NCBI GenBank assembly: GCA_963792365.1
Contig: CAWBVW010000004.1
Location: 310,001-374,000, forward strand
Source: JAOUGY01 sp963792365
Lineage (GTDB): Bacteria > Actinomycetota > Acidimicrobiia > Spongiisociales > ZC4RG35
Direction: 5' to 3'
Length of the DNA stretch: 64,000 nucleotides
Shown: positions 44,860 through 52,801 of the stretch, in pieces
Layout: the number at the start of each line of letters is the position of its first letter
Numbering within the stretch: the stretch's first letter is position 1
Made by a program: the position numbers and the translations under genes
The notes under the pieces: model-generated
Databases searched by the model: none
The model's input: the letters and a program-made list of their open reading frames with translations, nothing else
Told to the model about the DNA's origin: nothing

Positions 44860-45464
44860 TAGTTGCCGAAGCCTTCGAACAGGAAGTCGCGCATCGCGCT
44901 TGTCACTTCGTCGAGACGGGCTGCGGGGTCGGTTGCGACGATGAGGACCTTGGCAGCCGCCATGATCACCTCGTTCATGAACCGGCCGGCGATGTCGGGG
45001 GCCATCTGCCGGAATCGGCCTTCCTGAACACCCTGCATGTAGAGGCCGACCATGCGCATCGCCAGGTCCTGATGGGTGAGCCGGATGCGATCCTGGGCGT
45101 GCTGGGACAGACGGGGCAGCTCACGATGAAGGATGAGCCCCAAGACCTTGTCTTCGACGATGAACTCGACGGTGGCGACAGCCAATGCTCCGAGTCGATC
45201 CTGCACGTCCCCGGATTCCGTCTCGTTGATGAGGTCTTGGATCACCTCGGGCAGGCGCTCTTCCACCATCGACGCAATGAGGTCGTCCTTGTCGCGGAAG
45301 TACTCGTAGAAGGTCGTGCGCCCGATGCCAACTGCGGCCGCCACGTCGGCCAACGCGACGTCGGCCGAGTCGATCTCGGCGATGAGGTCGTGTGCGGCAT
45401 CGAGGATCTCACGGCGCGTCAGTTCCTTGTGGGCCTCGATGCTGTCGGCGCGAATCCGGGGCAT
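44859..45464 (-). CDS. TetR-family transcriptional regulator
   Basis: 201 residues. The N-terminal helix-turn-helix (about 20-65) reads I-L-D-A-A-H-D-L-I-A and V-G-I-G-R-T-T-F-Y-E-Y-F-R-D-K-D-D-L, standard TetR. The ligand domain is not assignable. It follows the FabH-like gene by 52 bases on the same strand, so it may regulate fatty-acid or lipid genes. Autoregulation is possible but no palindrome was found nearby. Confidence 0.9.
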   Translation of the reverse strand: MPRIRADSIEAHKELTRREILDAAHDLIAEIDSADVALADVAAAVGIGRTTFYEYFRDKDDLIASMVEERLPEVIQDLINETESGDVQDRLGALAVATVEFIVEDKVLGLILHRELPRLSQHAQDRIRLTHQDLAMRMVGLYMQGVQEGRFRQMAPDIAGRFMNEVIMAAAKVLIVATDPAARLDEVTSAMRDFLFEGFGN

Positions 45465-45516
45465 GAGAAGAACAGGTTACCGACCATCGTCCCGTTGTGA
45501 CCTCCGAGGTCGGCCG

Positions 45517-46578
45517 TCAGTCGGGCACTCGATACAACGACGCACCCCAGTGTGATCCGGCGCCGAACACCACGAAACACACGAGAGCCCCCGGTTGGAC
45601 GCGGCCTTCGGCCCGCATCTCATGGAAGAGGATCGGGAGGGTCCCCGCGGTGGTGTTGCCCCACCGGTCGATGTTCGAAGGGACCAGCGCATCGTCGACG
45701 CCGAGTTGCCTGCGGACGCCGGTCAGGATGCGTTCGTTGGCCTGATGAGCGATCACGAGATCGAGGTCGGCGACCCCGAGGCCTGCCTGCTCGAGCACCG
45801 AGAGGATCGACTCGGGCATACGCCGGACGGCCTGTCGATAGAGCGCGGCACCATCCATCACCGGGAGGTGGACATCCTCATCGATCTGCCCCGAATCCGC
45901 GTAGGGCCGCCGCTTGAAGCCCATCCCAGGCACGAGGATCAGCGCGAAATGCGTGCCATCGGTGTGGAGACGCGAGGCGAGAATCCCCTCGGGCCCAGGT
46001 TTGCGTTCCAAAACCATTGCGCCGGCTCCGTCGCCGAAGAGGACGCTCCATCCCCGGAACTTGGTGTTGCGGTCGTACTCGGCCTGGGTCGGCGCCCGGT
46101 CCGAGCGGCCGAGGACGATGTCCCACGTGTCGCCCCACGGAAGGTATCCGGCATGTACCTCGGCACCGACCACGAGAGCCCGCTGTGCCCTCCCGGCGGT
46201 CAACATGGCATCTGCCAGGTCGAGGCCGTAGAGGAATCCGCTGCATTGTTGCCGGAGATCGAACCCGGCCACATGACGAAGACCGAGACCGTGCTGCACC
46301 GCCGACACGATGCCCGGTGCTTGTACGTCGGGTGTCATGGTGGCGGTCACGAGCAAGTCGATGTCGGCGGGCCGGAGGCCTGCGTCGTTCAAGGCAGCGC
46401 CGCCGGCCTCGATGGCGAGATCCGAGCTACCGGTTCCAGGTTCGACGAATCGGCGGGAGCGGACACCCGACCTGGAGGCGATCCACTCGTCGGACGTGTC
46501 CATGATCCGCGCCAGGTCTTCGTTACCCACAACGTGCGGGGGCACGGCCACACCGGTGCCGATGATCACACTCCCCAA
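45517..46578 (-). CDS. 3-oxoacyl-ACP synthase III (FabH-like)
   Basis: 353 residues. The start is TTG 46578, supported by GGAGGAGG 4 bases ahead. Catalytic Cys112 lies in R-Q-Q-C-S-G-F-L-Y-G; the His is in I-A-H-Q-A-N-E-R-I (about 274) and the Asn in R-W-G-N-T-T-A-G-T (about 304). Thiolase-fold enzymes of this kind start fatty-acid synthesis by condensing an acyl-CoA with malonyl-ACP. The inserted D-R-A-P-T-Q-A-E-Y-D-R-N segment is longer than in E. coli FabH, so a secondary-lipid role is possible. Confidence 0.88.
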   Translation of the reverse strand: MGSVIIGTGVAVPPHVVGNEDLARIMDTSDEWIASRSGVRSRRFVEPGTGSSDLAIEAGGAALNDAGLRPADIDLLVTATMTPDVQAPGIVSAVQHGLGLRHVAGFDLRQQCSGFLYGLDLADAMLTAGRAQRALVVGAEVHAGYLPWGDTWDIVLGRSDRAPTQAEYDRNTKFRGWSVLFGDGAGAMVLERKPGPEGILASRLHTDGTHFALILVPGMGFKRRPYADSGQIDEDVHLPVMDGAALYRQAVRRMPESILSVLEQAGLGVADLDLVIAHQANERILTGVRRQLGVDDALVPSNIDRWGNTTAGTLPILFHEMRAEGRVQPGALVCFVVFGAGSHWGASLYRVPD

Positions 46579-46640
46579 CCGTCCTCCTCCGGAGCCGCCT
46601 GCCGGTACGTCCGCCGTCGGGGTAGATTGCCCGACAGTAG

Positions 46641-47315
46641 ATGTCGATGCTATCCGAAGTCACACAAGAGCTGCGATCGCTCCTCTCGGGGCAGGCCGGG
46701 ATCGCCGACGGGATCCTGCCCCCCGTGGTGTTCGCCGTCGTCAATCTTTTTGCTGGTGTCGTTCCCGCCGCCTGGGCGGGCGCAGGCGTTGGACTGGGCA
46801 TCGTGCTGTGGAGACTGTTGCGCAGGCGGCCGCTCAAGTTTGCGTTGTCGGGGTTGGGGGGAACTCTGCTCGCTACCGCCTTGGCCCTCCGTTCGGGTCG
46901 CGCCGAGACGTATTTCTTGCCTGGAATCGTCACGGGAGCGATCAGCACCGCGGCCATCGTCGCGTCGCTCGTCGCCCGTCGCCCCTTCGTTGCGATCACC
47001 AGCTGGATCACGCGGAGCTGGCCGCTCGAGTGGTACTGGCATCCCCGGGTACGCCCCGCATACATGACCGTCACCTGGTTGTGGGCCGGCTACTTCGCGA
47101 TTCGCACCGGCGCCGCCTGGTGGATGTACAGCAGCGAGCAAGTGGAACTCTTGGCTGCTTTCCGCGTGGTCACCGGATGGCCTGGACTGCTCGTTCTGTT
47201 GACCGCAACCTACGTCGTGGGACGACGCAAGCTCGTTGCGCTCGAGGGACCTTCCGTGGAGGAGTTCGCGGCCGGCCATCCACCACCATGGAACGGCCAA
47301 GCCCGAGGCTTCTAG
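46641..47315 (+). CDS. DUF3159 family membrane protein
   Basis: 224 residues with about five membrane helices. The conserved text S-W-P-L-E-W-Y-W-H-P-R-V-R-P-A-Y follows the third helix and is the hallmark of DUF3159, an actinobacterial family without known function. It is divergent from the FabH-like gene with 62 bases between. The start may be ATG 46641 or ATG 46647. Confidence 0.8.
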   Translation: MSMLSEVTQELRSLLSGQAGIADGILPPVVFAVVNLFAGVVPAAWAGAGVGLGIVLWRLLRRRPLKFALSGLGGTLLATALALRSGRAETYFLPGIVTGAISTAAIVASLVARRPFVAITSWITRSWPLEWYWHPRVRPAYMTVTWLWAGYFAIRTGAAWWMYSSEQVELLAAFRVVTGWPGLLVLLTATYVVGRRKLVALEGPSVEEFAAGHPPPWNGQARGF

Positions 47316-47337
47316 CGAAGACTCTGGGACGAGGGCC

Positions 47338-48468
47338 TCAGACCAAGTCCCATTCCGCGCCATCGTGTGTGTCTCTGACCTCGACCCCCAACTCGGTGAG
47401 GCGGTCACGGATCAGATCCGACAATTCGAATCGCTTCTCGGCTCGCGCTCCCGCACGCAGCTCGAGCAGCAGTTCGACATACCCACCTACGACGTCACGT
47501 GGGTCGATGACACCCGTTCTCGCCGCCTCCCCGAGCGCCACGATCATCGAGCGGAGTGTTGCGGGATCCGAGCCCGCGGACTCTGCACTCAGCATGGCAC
47601 TCAAGGCCGCGTCGACGTCGCCGGTCTCCATCGCAGCCTCGAAACCGATGGTGTCAGCGCTCTCCTGAGAGGTCGGGATGGGGCGAGCCGCGGCCAGCAG
47701 CTCTCCGACACGGTCGAGACCCATCACGTCTCCCGACTCGAGCACGATCGTCTCGGATCCGCGAAGCGTGACCGTCGAGGCACCCGACACCGTGAGCTCG
47801 CCTGAACCGAAATCGAGCGTCGCCGCCGTGTGTTCGTCGATGCCCAGGATGCCACTCGTCAGCCCGGCTTCGAGCTTCTGGAGCCGCTGCTCCCCGACGT
47901 AGCATCGACTCGTGTCGTGCGTGCCGCCCTCGGCGTTGTTCCAATGCGGGATGACCGTGAGTGACATCCCGAATGGCGCCGTGAGATCCATGCCATCGAG
48001 CCAGTACGGGTCCGCCCCGACTTTGTAGATCTCGTATACCGGAAGGGTCGACACGCCCGCGGTGAGCGCGGCCGCTGAGGCCAAGGTGACGGTCCCACCG
48101 GAAGCCATCACGTCGCGCATGCGGTCACCGATCGAGGCTTCCTCCCACACCCGCAAAGCGTATGACGGTGAACCGGGCCCGGCGAAGACGTAGCGGCCCT
48201 GGCGAACCGCCAACGAGGCCCGTTCCACATCGAGCGCCGTGAGTCCCGGCCTCCGGAGCGACGCCACTTCGACGTCGACGTTCAAGCTGGTCTCGAAGAA
48301 CGATGCGATGCGCTCGGTCAGTTCGTCCGCGTTCTCCTGGAAGCCGAACGGAGTGTCCAACACCACGACCGACGAGGCGTCGGCTGCTCCGAGTCCTCGC
48401 CTGTGCGTGGCGACCATCGTCGGCGATATCTCGCCGGAGCCCATGAGAATCAGCCTCCCGGCGGTCAT
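47338..48468 (-). CDS. Fusion of peptidase S51-like domain with CysRS-type C-terminal domain
   Basis: 376 residues. The N-terminal part (about 1-250) resembles the S51/cyanophycinase class: L-I-L-M-G-S-G-E, F-A-G-P-G-S-P-S-Y-A-L and a nucleophile-elbow-like A-S-A-A-A in place of T-S-A-G. The C-terminal 110 residues match the tail of cysteinyl-tRNA synthetase, ending R-F-E-L-S-D-L-I-R-D-R-L-T-E-L-G-V and D-G-A-E-W-D-L. The catalytic half of CysRS is absent, so this is not a ligase. Overlaps the hydrolase gene as ATGA. Confidence 0.75.
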   Translation of the reverse strand: MTAGRLILMGSGEISPTMVATHRRGLGAADASSVVVLDTPFGFQENADELTERIASFFETSLNVDVEVASLRRPGLTALDVERASLAVRQGRYVFAGPGSPSYALRVWEEASIGDRMRDVMASGGTVTLASAAALTAGVSTLPVYEIYKVGADPYWLDGMDLTAPFGMSLTVIPHWNNAEGGTHDTSRCYVGEQRLQKLEAGLTSGILGIDEHTAATLDFGSGELTVSGASTVTLRGSETIVLESGDVMGLDRVGELLAAARPIPTSQESADTIGFEAAMETGDVDAALSAMLSAESAGSDPATLRSMIVALGEAARTGVIDPRDVVGGYVELLLELRAGARAEKRFELSDLIRDRLTELGVEVRDTHDGAEWDLV

Positions 48469-49328
48469 CGTGCCACCGCTGCCGCGAGGTCCAAGAGCAT
48501 CTCGACGACCTTCCTCGGCTGTTCTGCGTGGATGTCGTGATGACCGGTCGTCCAGAACGTCCGGCTCGTCTTGACCTTCGACGTGAACGACTCGACACGT
48601 TCGCGCTTGCCCGGACGCCCGTCGTCAACCGGCATGAGCCAGACCGGCACGTCGAGTCCGGTCGCGACTTCGTCAGGATCGTGCTGCCACAGGTACCGCA
48701 CGATGCTCATGTGATGCTCGAGATCGAGATGTGGCTGCACCGTTCCGTCGTCGAAGTGTGCGAAGTTGGCGATCTGGCCCCGTATTCCGGATTCCGGGAA
48801 CCCGGAAAAGAGTTCGCCAAACCGCTGCTCGAGTTCGCCGATCGTCATCCCCGGTCGCCGTGGCGGCCTCAGGGCCTCCTCGGCCTCGGGCCACGACCCG
48901 AAGGAGTCGGCGAGGCGGATGAAACCGCCGTCGATGCAGGCCACCGCTCTCGTCACCTCGGGATAGCGGTTCGCGGTCTCCAGCACCACGTTCCCGCCCC
49001 ACGACTGGCCTACGAGGATCGCTCGGCGTCCCACGACGTCGCGAACGACCGCCGCAAGGTCGGCCGACATCGTCGCAAAGTCGTAGCCGGTCGCCGGCTT
49101 CTCCGACTGTCCGTGACCCCTCAGGTCGACGGCGAACACGGAGTGATCGAGGGCGGCGAGCTCGTCGGCAACCCCGTCCCACAGACGGGCGTTGGACGCC
49201 AGGCCGTGGACGAGCACGAAGGCAGGCAGCGTGATGTCTCGGCGCATGACGCGAACCGCAAGCCGAGTGCCGTCGTCGGCGACCGCCACATGAGTGTCCA
49301 CGTGGCCCGCCTCGCCCGGGATCACCAT
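48465..49328 (-). CDS. Alpha/beta-fold hydrolase
   Basis: 287 residues from ATG 49328; the longer frame is a shadow of the neighbouring gene. H-G-L-A-S-N-A-R-L-W forms the oxyanion region, the nucleophile elbow is G-Q-S-W-G-G with Ser, and a final G-H-H-D-I-H gives the His. Related to epoxide-hydrolase/haloalkane-dehalogenase-like esterases. The substrate is unknown. Overlaps both neighbours (7 and 4 bp). Confidence 0.85.
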   Translation of the reverse strand: MVIPGEAGHVDTHVAVADDGTRLAVRVMRRDITLPAFVLVHGLASNARLWDGVADELAALDHSVFAVDLRGHGQSEKPATGYDFATMSADLAAVVRDVVGRRAILVGQSWGGNVVLETANRYPEVTRAVACIDGGFIRLADSFGSWPEAEEALRPPRRPGMTIGELEQRFGELFSGFPESGIRGQIANFAHFDDGTVQPHLDLEHHMSIVRYLWQHDPDEVATGLDVPVWLMPVDDGRPGKRERVESFTSKVKTSRTFWTTGHHDIHAEQPRKVVEMLLDLAAAVAR

Positions 49329-49813
49329 CCGAACGTCCCTGGACCGCCCTTGAACGGTCCCACGATCTCGGGCGTCACCCATCCTCCGTAGAATCCGCCG
49401 GGCTGGGGGACCACGACCACGCCATCGACGCGACAGTCGATCAACGCCGGATAGAAGGACACGTGCCCTGCGATCGCCTCGAAAGGGCGGGTCGGGGCCG
49501 GATACGACCACGCAGCCCTCGGTGCCACCGCTCCTTCCACGACCACGTCCCAGTACTCCGCCGCCCCCTTCCATTCACACACCGAGCCGCCGCCTGCCGG
49601 GACCAACGACGCGATCACATCGCCCCGGGGTATGTAGTACGTCGGCGGATGGCTTGTCTCGAGAACGCGAAAGGCGCTGCGGGTCACGCAGACCGGGTGT
49701 CCGGCGAGCTCCGCCTCGACGAGGGTGTGGACCCTCTCCAACGCCGGAGGCCGCGGGTAGTCCCAGACGGACTCCTGGCCCGGCTCGGGAGGTATGGGGG
49801 TCGGACGACGCAT
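49322..49813 (-). CDS. DUF427 domain protein
   Basis: 163 residues from ATG 49813. The start M-R-R-P-T-P-I-P-P-E-P-G-Q-E-S-V-W-D-Y-P-R-P is the conserved N-terminus of one DUF427 subgroup, and Y-Y-I-P-R-G-D-V plus C-E-W-K-G-A-A-E-Y-W-D are typical core motifs. DUF427 is a small beta-barrel of unknown function, common in actinobacteria. First gene of a three-gene overlapping operon. Confidence 0.85.
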   Translation of the reverse strand: MRRPTPIPPEPGQESVWDYPRPPALERVHTLVEAELAGHPVCVTRSAFRVLETSHPPTYYIPRGDVIASLVPAGGGSVCEWKGAAEYWDVVVEGAVAPRAAWSYPAPTRPFEAIAGHVSFYPALIDCRVDGVVVVPQPGGFYGGWVTPEIVGPFKGGPGTFGW

Positions 49814-49929
49814 TCGGCGACGGTACCAACGCACTTCGTGCAACCGTGAGCCGAGGCACATGGGCGCAGGCGAAAGGGAACGGCTTCACGTTCCGGTTTC
49901 ACGGTCCACCTCCGGAAGTGTCAAGCTCG

Positions 49930-50256
49930 ATGGGTTCCGACTCATGGAGGATGATCGTGCGGATATTGGGATCGATCGTGGTGCTCATCATGAGCGGTGC
50001 GCTCGTGTACGGATTCGTTGCGGGCGCGGGGTTCGGGGTGGAGGGCTCCCAACTCCTCGATCTGGCTTGGGGCCGCGTGACGATTGTGGACCTGTACCTC
50101 ATGCTCGCCGTGTTCGCCGTGTGGATATGGAGCCGCGAGCCAAACCGCGTGCACGCCCTGTTGTGGTCCGTCGCTCTCGTGGTTCTCGGGAGCCTGGCAG
50201 CCGGTGCATACCTCCTCGTGGCGGCCTTCCGCGAGCCGCGTCGAGCGGAGTCCTGA
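49930..50256 (+). CDS. DUF1475-like small membrane protein
   Basis: 108 residues with three hydrophobic helices. L-V-Y-G-F, W-G-R-V-T-I-V-D-L-Y and V-W-I-W-S-R-E-P-N match the DUF1475 pattern. The start is ATG 49930; ATG 49951 would have a ribosome site with no spacing. Function unknown. Lies just upstream of the ECF sigma gene but separated by the candidate operator. Confidence 0.65.
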   Translation: MGSDSWRMIVRILGSIVVLIMSGALVYGFVAGAGFGVEGSQLLDLAWGRVTIVDLYLMLAVFAVWIWSREPNRVHALLWSVALVVLGSLAAGAYLLVAAFREPRRAES

Positions 50257-50265
50257 TCGACCCGC

Positions 50266-50292
50266 TTTACAAGTCAGGCCATTTACTGCTAA
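50266..50292 (+). promoter_or_regulatory. Direct-repeat operator candidate upstream of the ECF sigma gene
   Basis: TTTACAAGTCA and TTTACTGCTAA start 16 bp apart, 28-54 bases before the sigma start. TTTACA could be the -35, with CTAAAA 17 bp later as -10, so a bound regulator would block the promoter. The second unit matches the CarH-like gene's element in 10 of 11 bases. Confidence 0.6.
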
Positions 50293-50319
50293 AAAGGAGT
50301 CAACACGGAGAGGACCTCA

Positions 50320-50892
50320 TTGACATACACCGCCACAGCACCGACAGTCGCCACGGACGCAGAGCTTGCACAATCGATCATCGCTCGTGACGAGTCGGCG
50401 CTGGCCGAGGCGTATCGACGTCACTCCGGGGCCGTGTTCGGCCTCGCCAAGCGCCTGACCCGCAATCAGGCCCTCGCCGAAGACGTGACCCAAGAGGTGT
50501 TCGTCAGGCTCTGGAAGAACCCCGAGAAGTTCGATCCGAAGCGGGGCACGCTCAAGACGTATCTCCTGTCTCATGCTCACGGCCGCTCGGTCGACATCAT
50601 CCGATCCGAGTCCTCGCGACGTACAAGAGAAGACAACGAGGCGAGGCTGGTGGCAGAAGCCGGCCCGTCCATCGACGAGGAAGTCATCGAGATGCACGTC
50701 GCACAACAAGTGAGGACCGCCCTCGCAGACCTCGACTCGCTTCAGCGGAGCGCGATCGAACTGGCCTACTACGGTGGGCATTCGTATCGAGAGGTCGCAG
50801 AGATGCTCGGTCAACCAGAGGGCACCGTGAAGAGTCGAATTCGGGTTGGGCTGCGCCGACTCCATGAGAACCTGGCGCCATACGCAACATGA
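50320..50892 (+). CDS. ECF-type RNA polymerase sigma factor (SigK/LitS-like)
   Basis: 190 residues; the start is TTG 50320 behind GGAGAGGA. Region 2 (about 25-95) has D-V-T-Q-E-V-F-V-R-L-W and Y-L-L-S-H-A-H-G-R-S-V-D; region 4 (about 130-185) has Y-Y-G-G-H-S-Y-R-E-V-A-E-M-L-G and G-T-V-K-S-R-I-R. Its stop overlaps the anti-sigma start as ATGA. It heads the operon that ends with photolyase. In Streptomyces an ECF factor (LitS) is light-controlled by a B12 regulator, and the context here is similar. Confidence 0.9.
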   Translation: MTYTATAPTVATDAELAQSIIARDESALAEAYRRHSGAVFGLAKRLTRNQALAEDVTQEVFVRLWKNPEKFDPKRGTLKTYLLSHAHGRSVDIIRSESSRRTREDNEARLVAEAGPSIDEEVIEMHVAQQVRTALADLDSLQRSAIELAYYGGHSYREVAEMLGQPEGTVKSRIRVGLRRLHENLAPYAT

Positions 50893-51650
50893 GCTCGGCC
50901 GATCACGACTCGCTCCGAGAGCTCCTCGGGGCCCTTGCGCTCGACGCCGTCCATGGCGCCGAACGCACGAGGATCGAGGAGCACCTCGAAACCTGTGCGG
51001 CGTGTCGCGCCGAGGTCGATGACCATCGGTCGGTGGCCGCAATGCTCGCCGAGGCAGAGACACACTTGCCCGACGGCCTCTGGGACCGCGTTCGAGGTGA
51101 GATCCACGCTGGTGCGTCGGAGGAGGCGGTCGCCGACGTCATCCCGCTTCGCAGACCTCCGGGCTGGTTGCCCTTCCTCAGTGCAGCCGCTGTGACGATC
51201 CTCGTCGCGCTCGTCGGGGTCCAGACCATTCGTCTACAACAGGCTCGAACCGACCTTGCCGACTCCCGTTCACGCCTCGCCGCCATCGAGCAGGCAGTCG
51301 TCGCCGGAGACTATGCGGCCATCTCAGTACTGGCCGCAGGAGCGCCGGGAGCGATGACGGTTGCGCTCGACGGTGACGCAGGTGCCGCGAGCGCCACGAT
51401 TCTTCCGGACGGCTCCGGGTATCTCGACCTCGACAGCCTCGCACGCCTCGACGGCGAGCACACCTATCAACTGTGGGCCGTCCTCGATGGCGAGGTGATC
51501 TCGGCGGGCGTCTTCGGCGGAGAGCCGACGGTGGCACCGTTCCGGGTCGACCCCCACCTCCTCCAAGGTCTGGTGGTCACCGAAGAAGTGAGCGGAGGAG
51601 TGGCGGTGTCGTCCCAACCTGCGGCGTCCGCTTGGCTTCCAAACTCGTGA
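50889..51650 (+). CDS. RskA-like anti-sigma factor
   Basis: 253 residues. The zinc anti-sigma motif H-L-E-T-C-A-A-C places His32, Cys36 and Cys39. One membrane helix (about 95-113) is followed by a short coiled coil and an outer RskA domain with Y-Q-L-W-A-V-L-D-G. It should hold the preceding sigma factor inactive at the membrane until released, perhaps by redox or proteolysis. Confidence 0.88.
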   Translation: MSSADHDSLRELLGALALDAVHGAERTRIEEHLETCAACRAEVDDHRSVAAMLAEAETHLPDGLWDRVRGEIHAGASEEAVADVIPLRRPPGWLPFLSAAAVTILVALVGVQTIRLQQARTDLADSRSRLAAIEQAVVAGDYAAISVLAAGAPGAMTVALDGDAGAASATILPDGSGYLDLDSLARLDGEHTYQLWAVLDGEVISAGVFGGEPTVAPFRVDPHLLQGLVVTEEVSGGVAVSSQPAASAWLPNS

Positions 51651-51663
51651 CCCGGCCGCACCG

Positions 51664-52677
51664 GTGAAGGGCATGGAGACAGCACGAGCTCGGCGTCTGA
51701 GGACCATCCCCCTGCTGACCGCAGTGTTCGCTCTGTCGATTGCCCTCCTTCCCATCATCGTCCCCCTGGCGCTGGTCGTGGATGGCAGCCGATGGTTCGT
51801 CAGACGAACCCCCTTCATGGCAGTCCGGATCGTTGCATTCGGAGTCGTCTACGCAGGCCTCGAGTTGCTCGGTCTCGCAGCGCTCGGCTCGGTCTGGATC
51901 CTCTCGGGTTTTGGCGCATCTCGAGCTCGCCTGCTTGCGGGCACGTTTTCCATCCAGGTGTGGTGGGCGAACGCCGTGCTCGTGGCGGTCGAGCGTATCT
52001 TCGGTCTCGACATCCATGCCGAAGGCGTGGACCAGGTGGAAGCCACGCCGTACGTGCTCGTGGCGCGTCACGCCTCGATCGTCGACAACCTGCTCCCGGC
52101 GCGTTTCATCAGCCGGCCGCACCGCATCCACCTCTCGTACGTGATGAAGGCCGAGTTGCTGGCCGATCCGTGTCTGGACGTGGCCGGAAATCGCCTTCCC
52201 AACGTCTTCGTGCGCCGCGGCTCCGGCGAAGCCGATGCCGAGGTCGCCGCCATCCGCCGGCTCGGGGAGACCGCCGACGACCGGTCCGCCGTTCTCATCT
52301 ACCCGGAAGGGACTCGGTTCAGCTCGAAGAAGCTCGCTGCCGCCGTGAAGCGACTCTCCAACCGGAGTCCAGGTCTCCACGAGATCGCGAAAGGATTCCG
52401 GTCGGTGCTACCGCCGCGACCGGCTGGCACTCTTGCGCTCATCGATGCGATGGCAGCCGATGTCGTGGTCATGGCACACCGAGGGCTGGACGGATTCGCT
52501 CGTGTGGCAGACATCTGGCGCGGGGCGATGGTTCGCCAACGCGTCGACGTCTCCTTCTGGCGGATTCCGGCGGCCGACATCCCGGCCGACCGCGCCTCGC
52601 GTGTCGATTGGCTGTATCGCACGTGGGCCGAGATCGATGGTTGGATCGCCGACCACTCGGCGGAAGCCATGACATGA
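51664..52677 (+). CDS. PlsC-like membrane acyltransferase
   Basis: 337 residues from GTG 51664 or ATG 51673. Two N-terminal hydrophobic helices precede the acyltransferase core: block I is R-H-A-S-I-V-D-N (HX4D with His and Asp), and block III is Y-P-E-G-T-R. These enzymes transfer acyl chains to lysophosphatidate-type acceptors; LCLAT-like subgroups have a similar long C-terminus. It is 13 bases after the anti-sigma gene, in the same operon as photolyase. Confidence 0.82.
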   Translation: MKGMETARARRLRTIPLLTAVFALSIALLPIIVPLALVVDGSRWFVRRTPFMAVRIVAFGVVYAGLELLGLAALGSVWILSGFGASRARLLAGTFSIQVWWANAVLVAVERIFGLDIHAEGVDQVEATPYVLVARHASIVDNLLPARFISRPHRIHLSYVMKAELLADPCLDVAGNRLPNVFVRRGSGEADAEVAAIRRLGETADDRSAVLIYPEGTRFSSKKLAAAVKRLSNRSPGLHEIAKGFRSVLPPRPAGTLALIDAMAADVVVMAHRGLDGFARVADIWRGAMVRQRVDVSFWRIPAADIPADRASRVDWLYRTWAEIDGWIADHSAEAMT

Positions 52678-52801
52678 CCGCTGACGGCACCGCTGTGAGC
52701 GGTGGTGGGTCCCGCCGAGCGGCCAGGCGCCGACAGTCAGCGCCGTCTCCGAAGATCCTCCCACGGGGTCACGCATCTTCGGCACGGCGACGGACCGGCA
52801 G

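Noticed and set aside
44109..45500. Open frames translating the heptamers as A-T-S-N-E-Q-R repeats
   Set aside because: A 7-bp repeat stays open in several frames; there is no start signal or other coding evidence, and the frame runs antisense into ppk and tetR.
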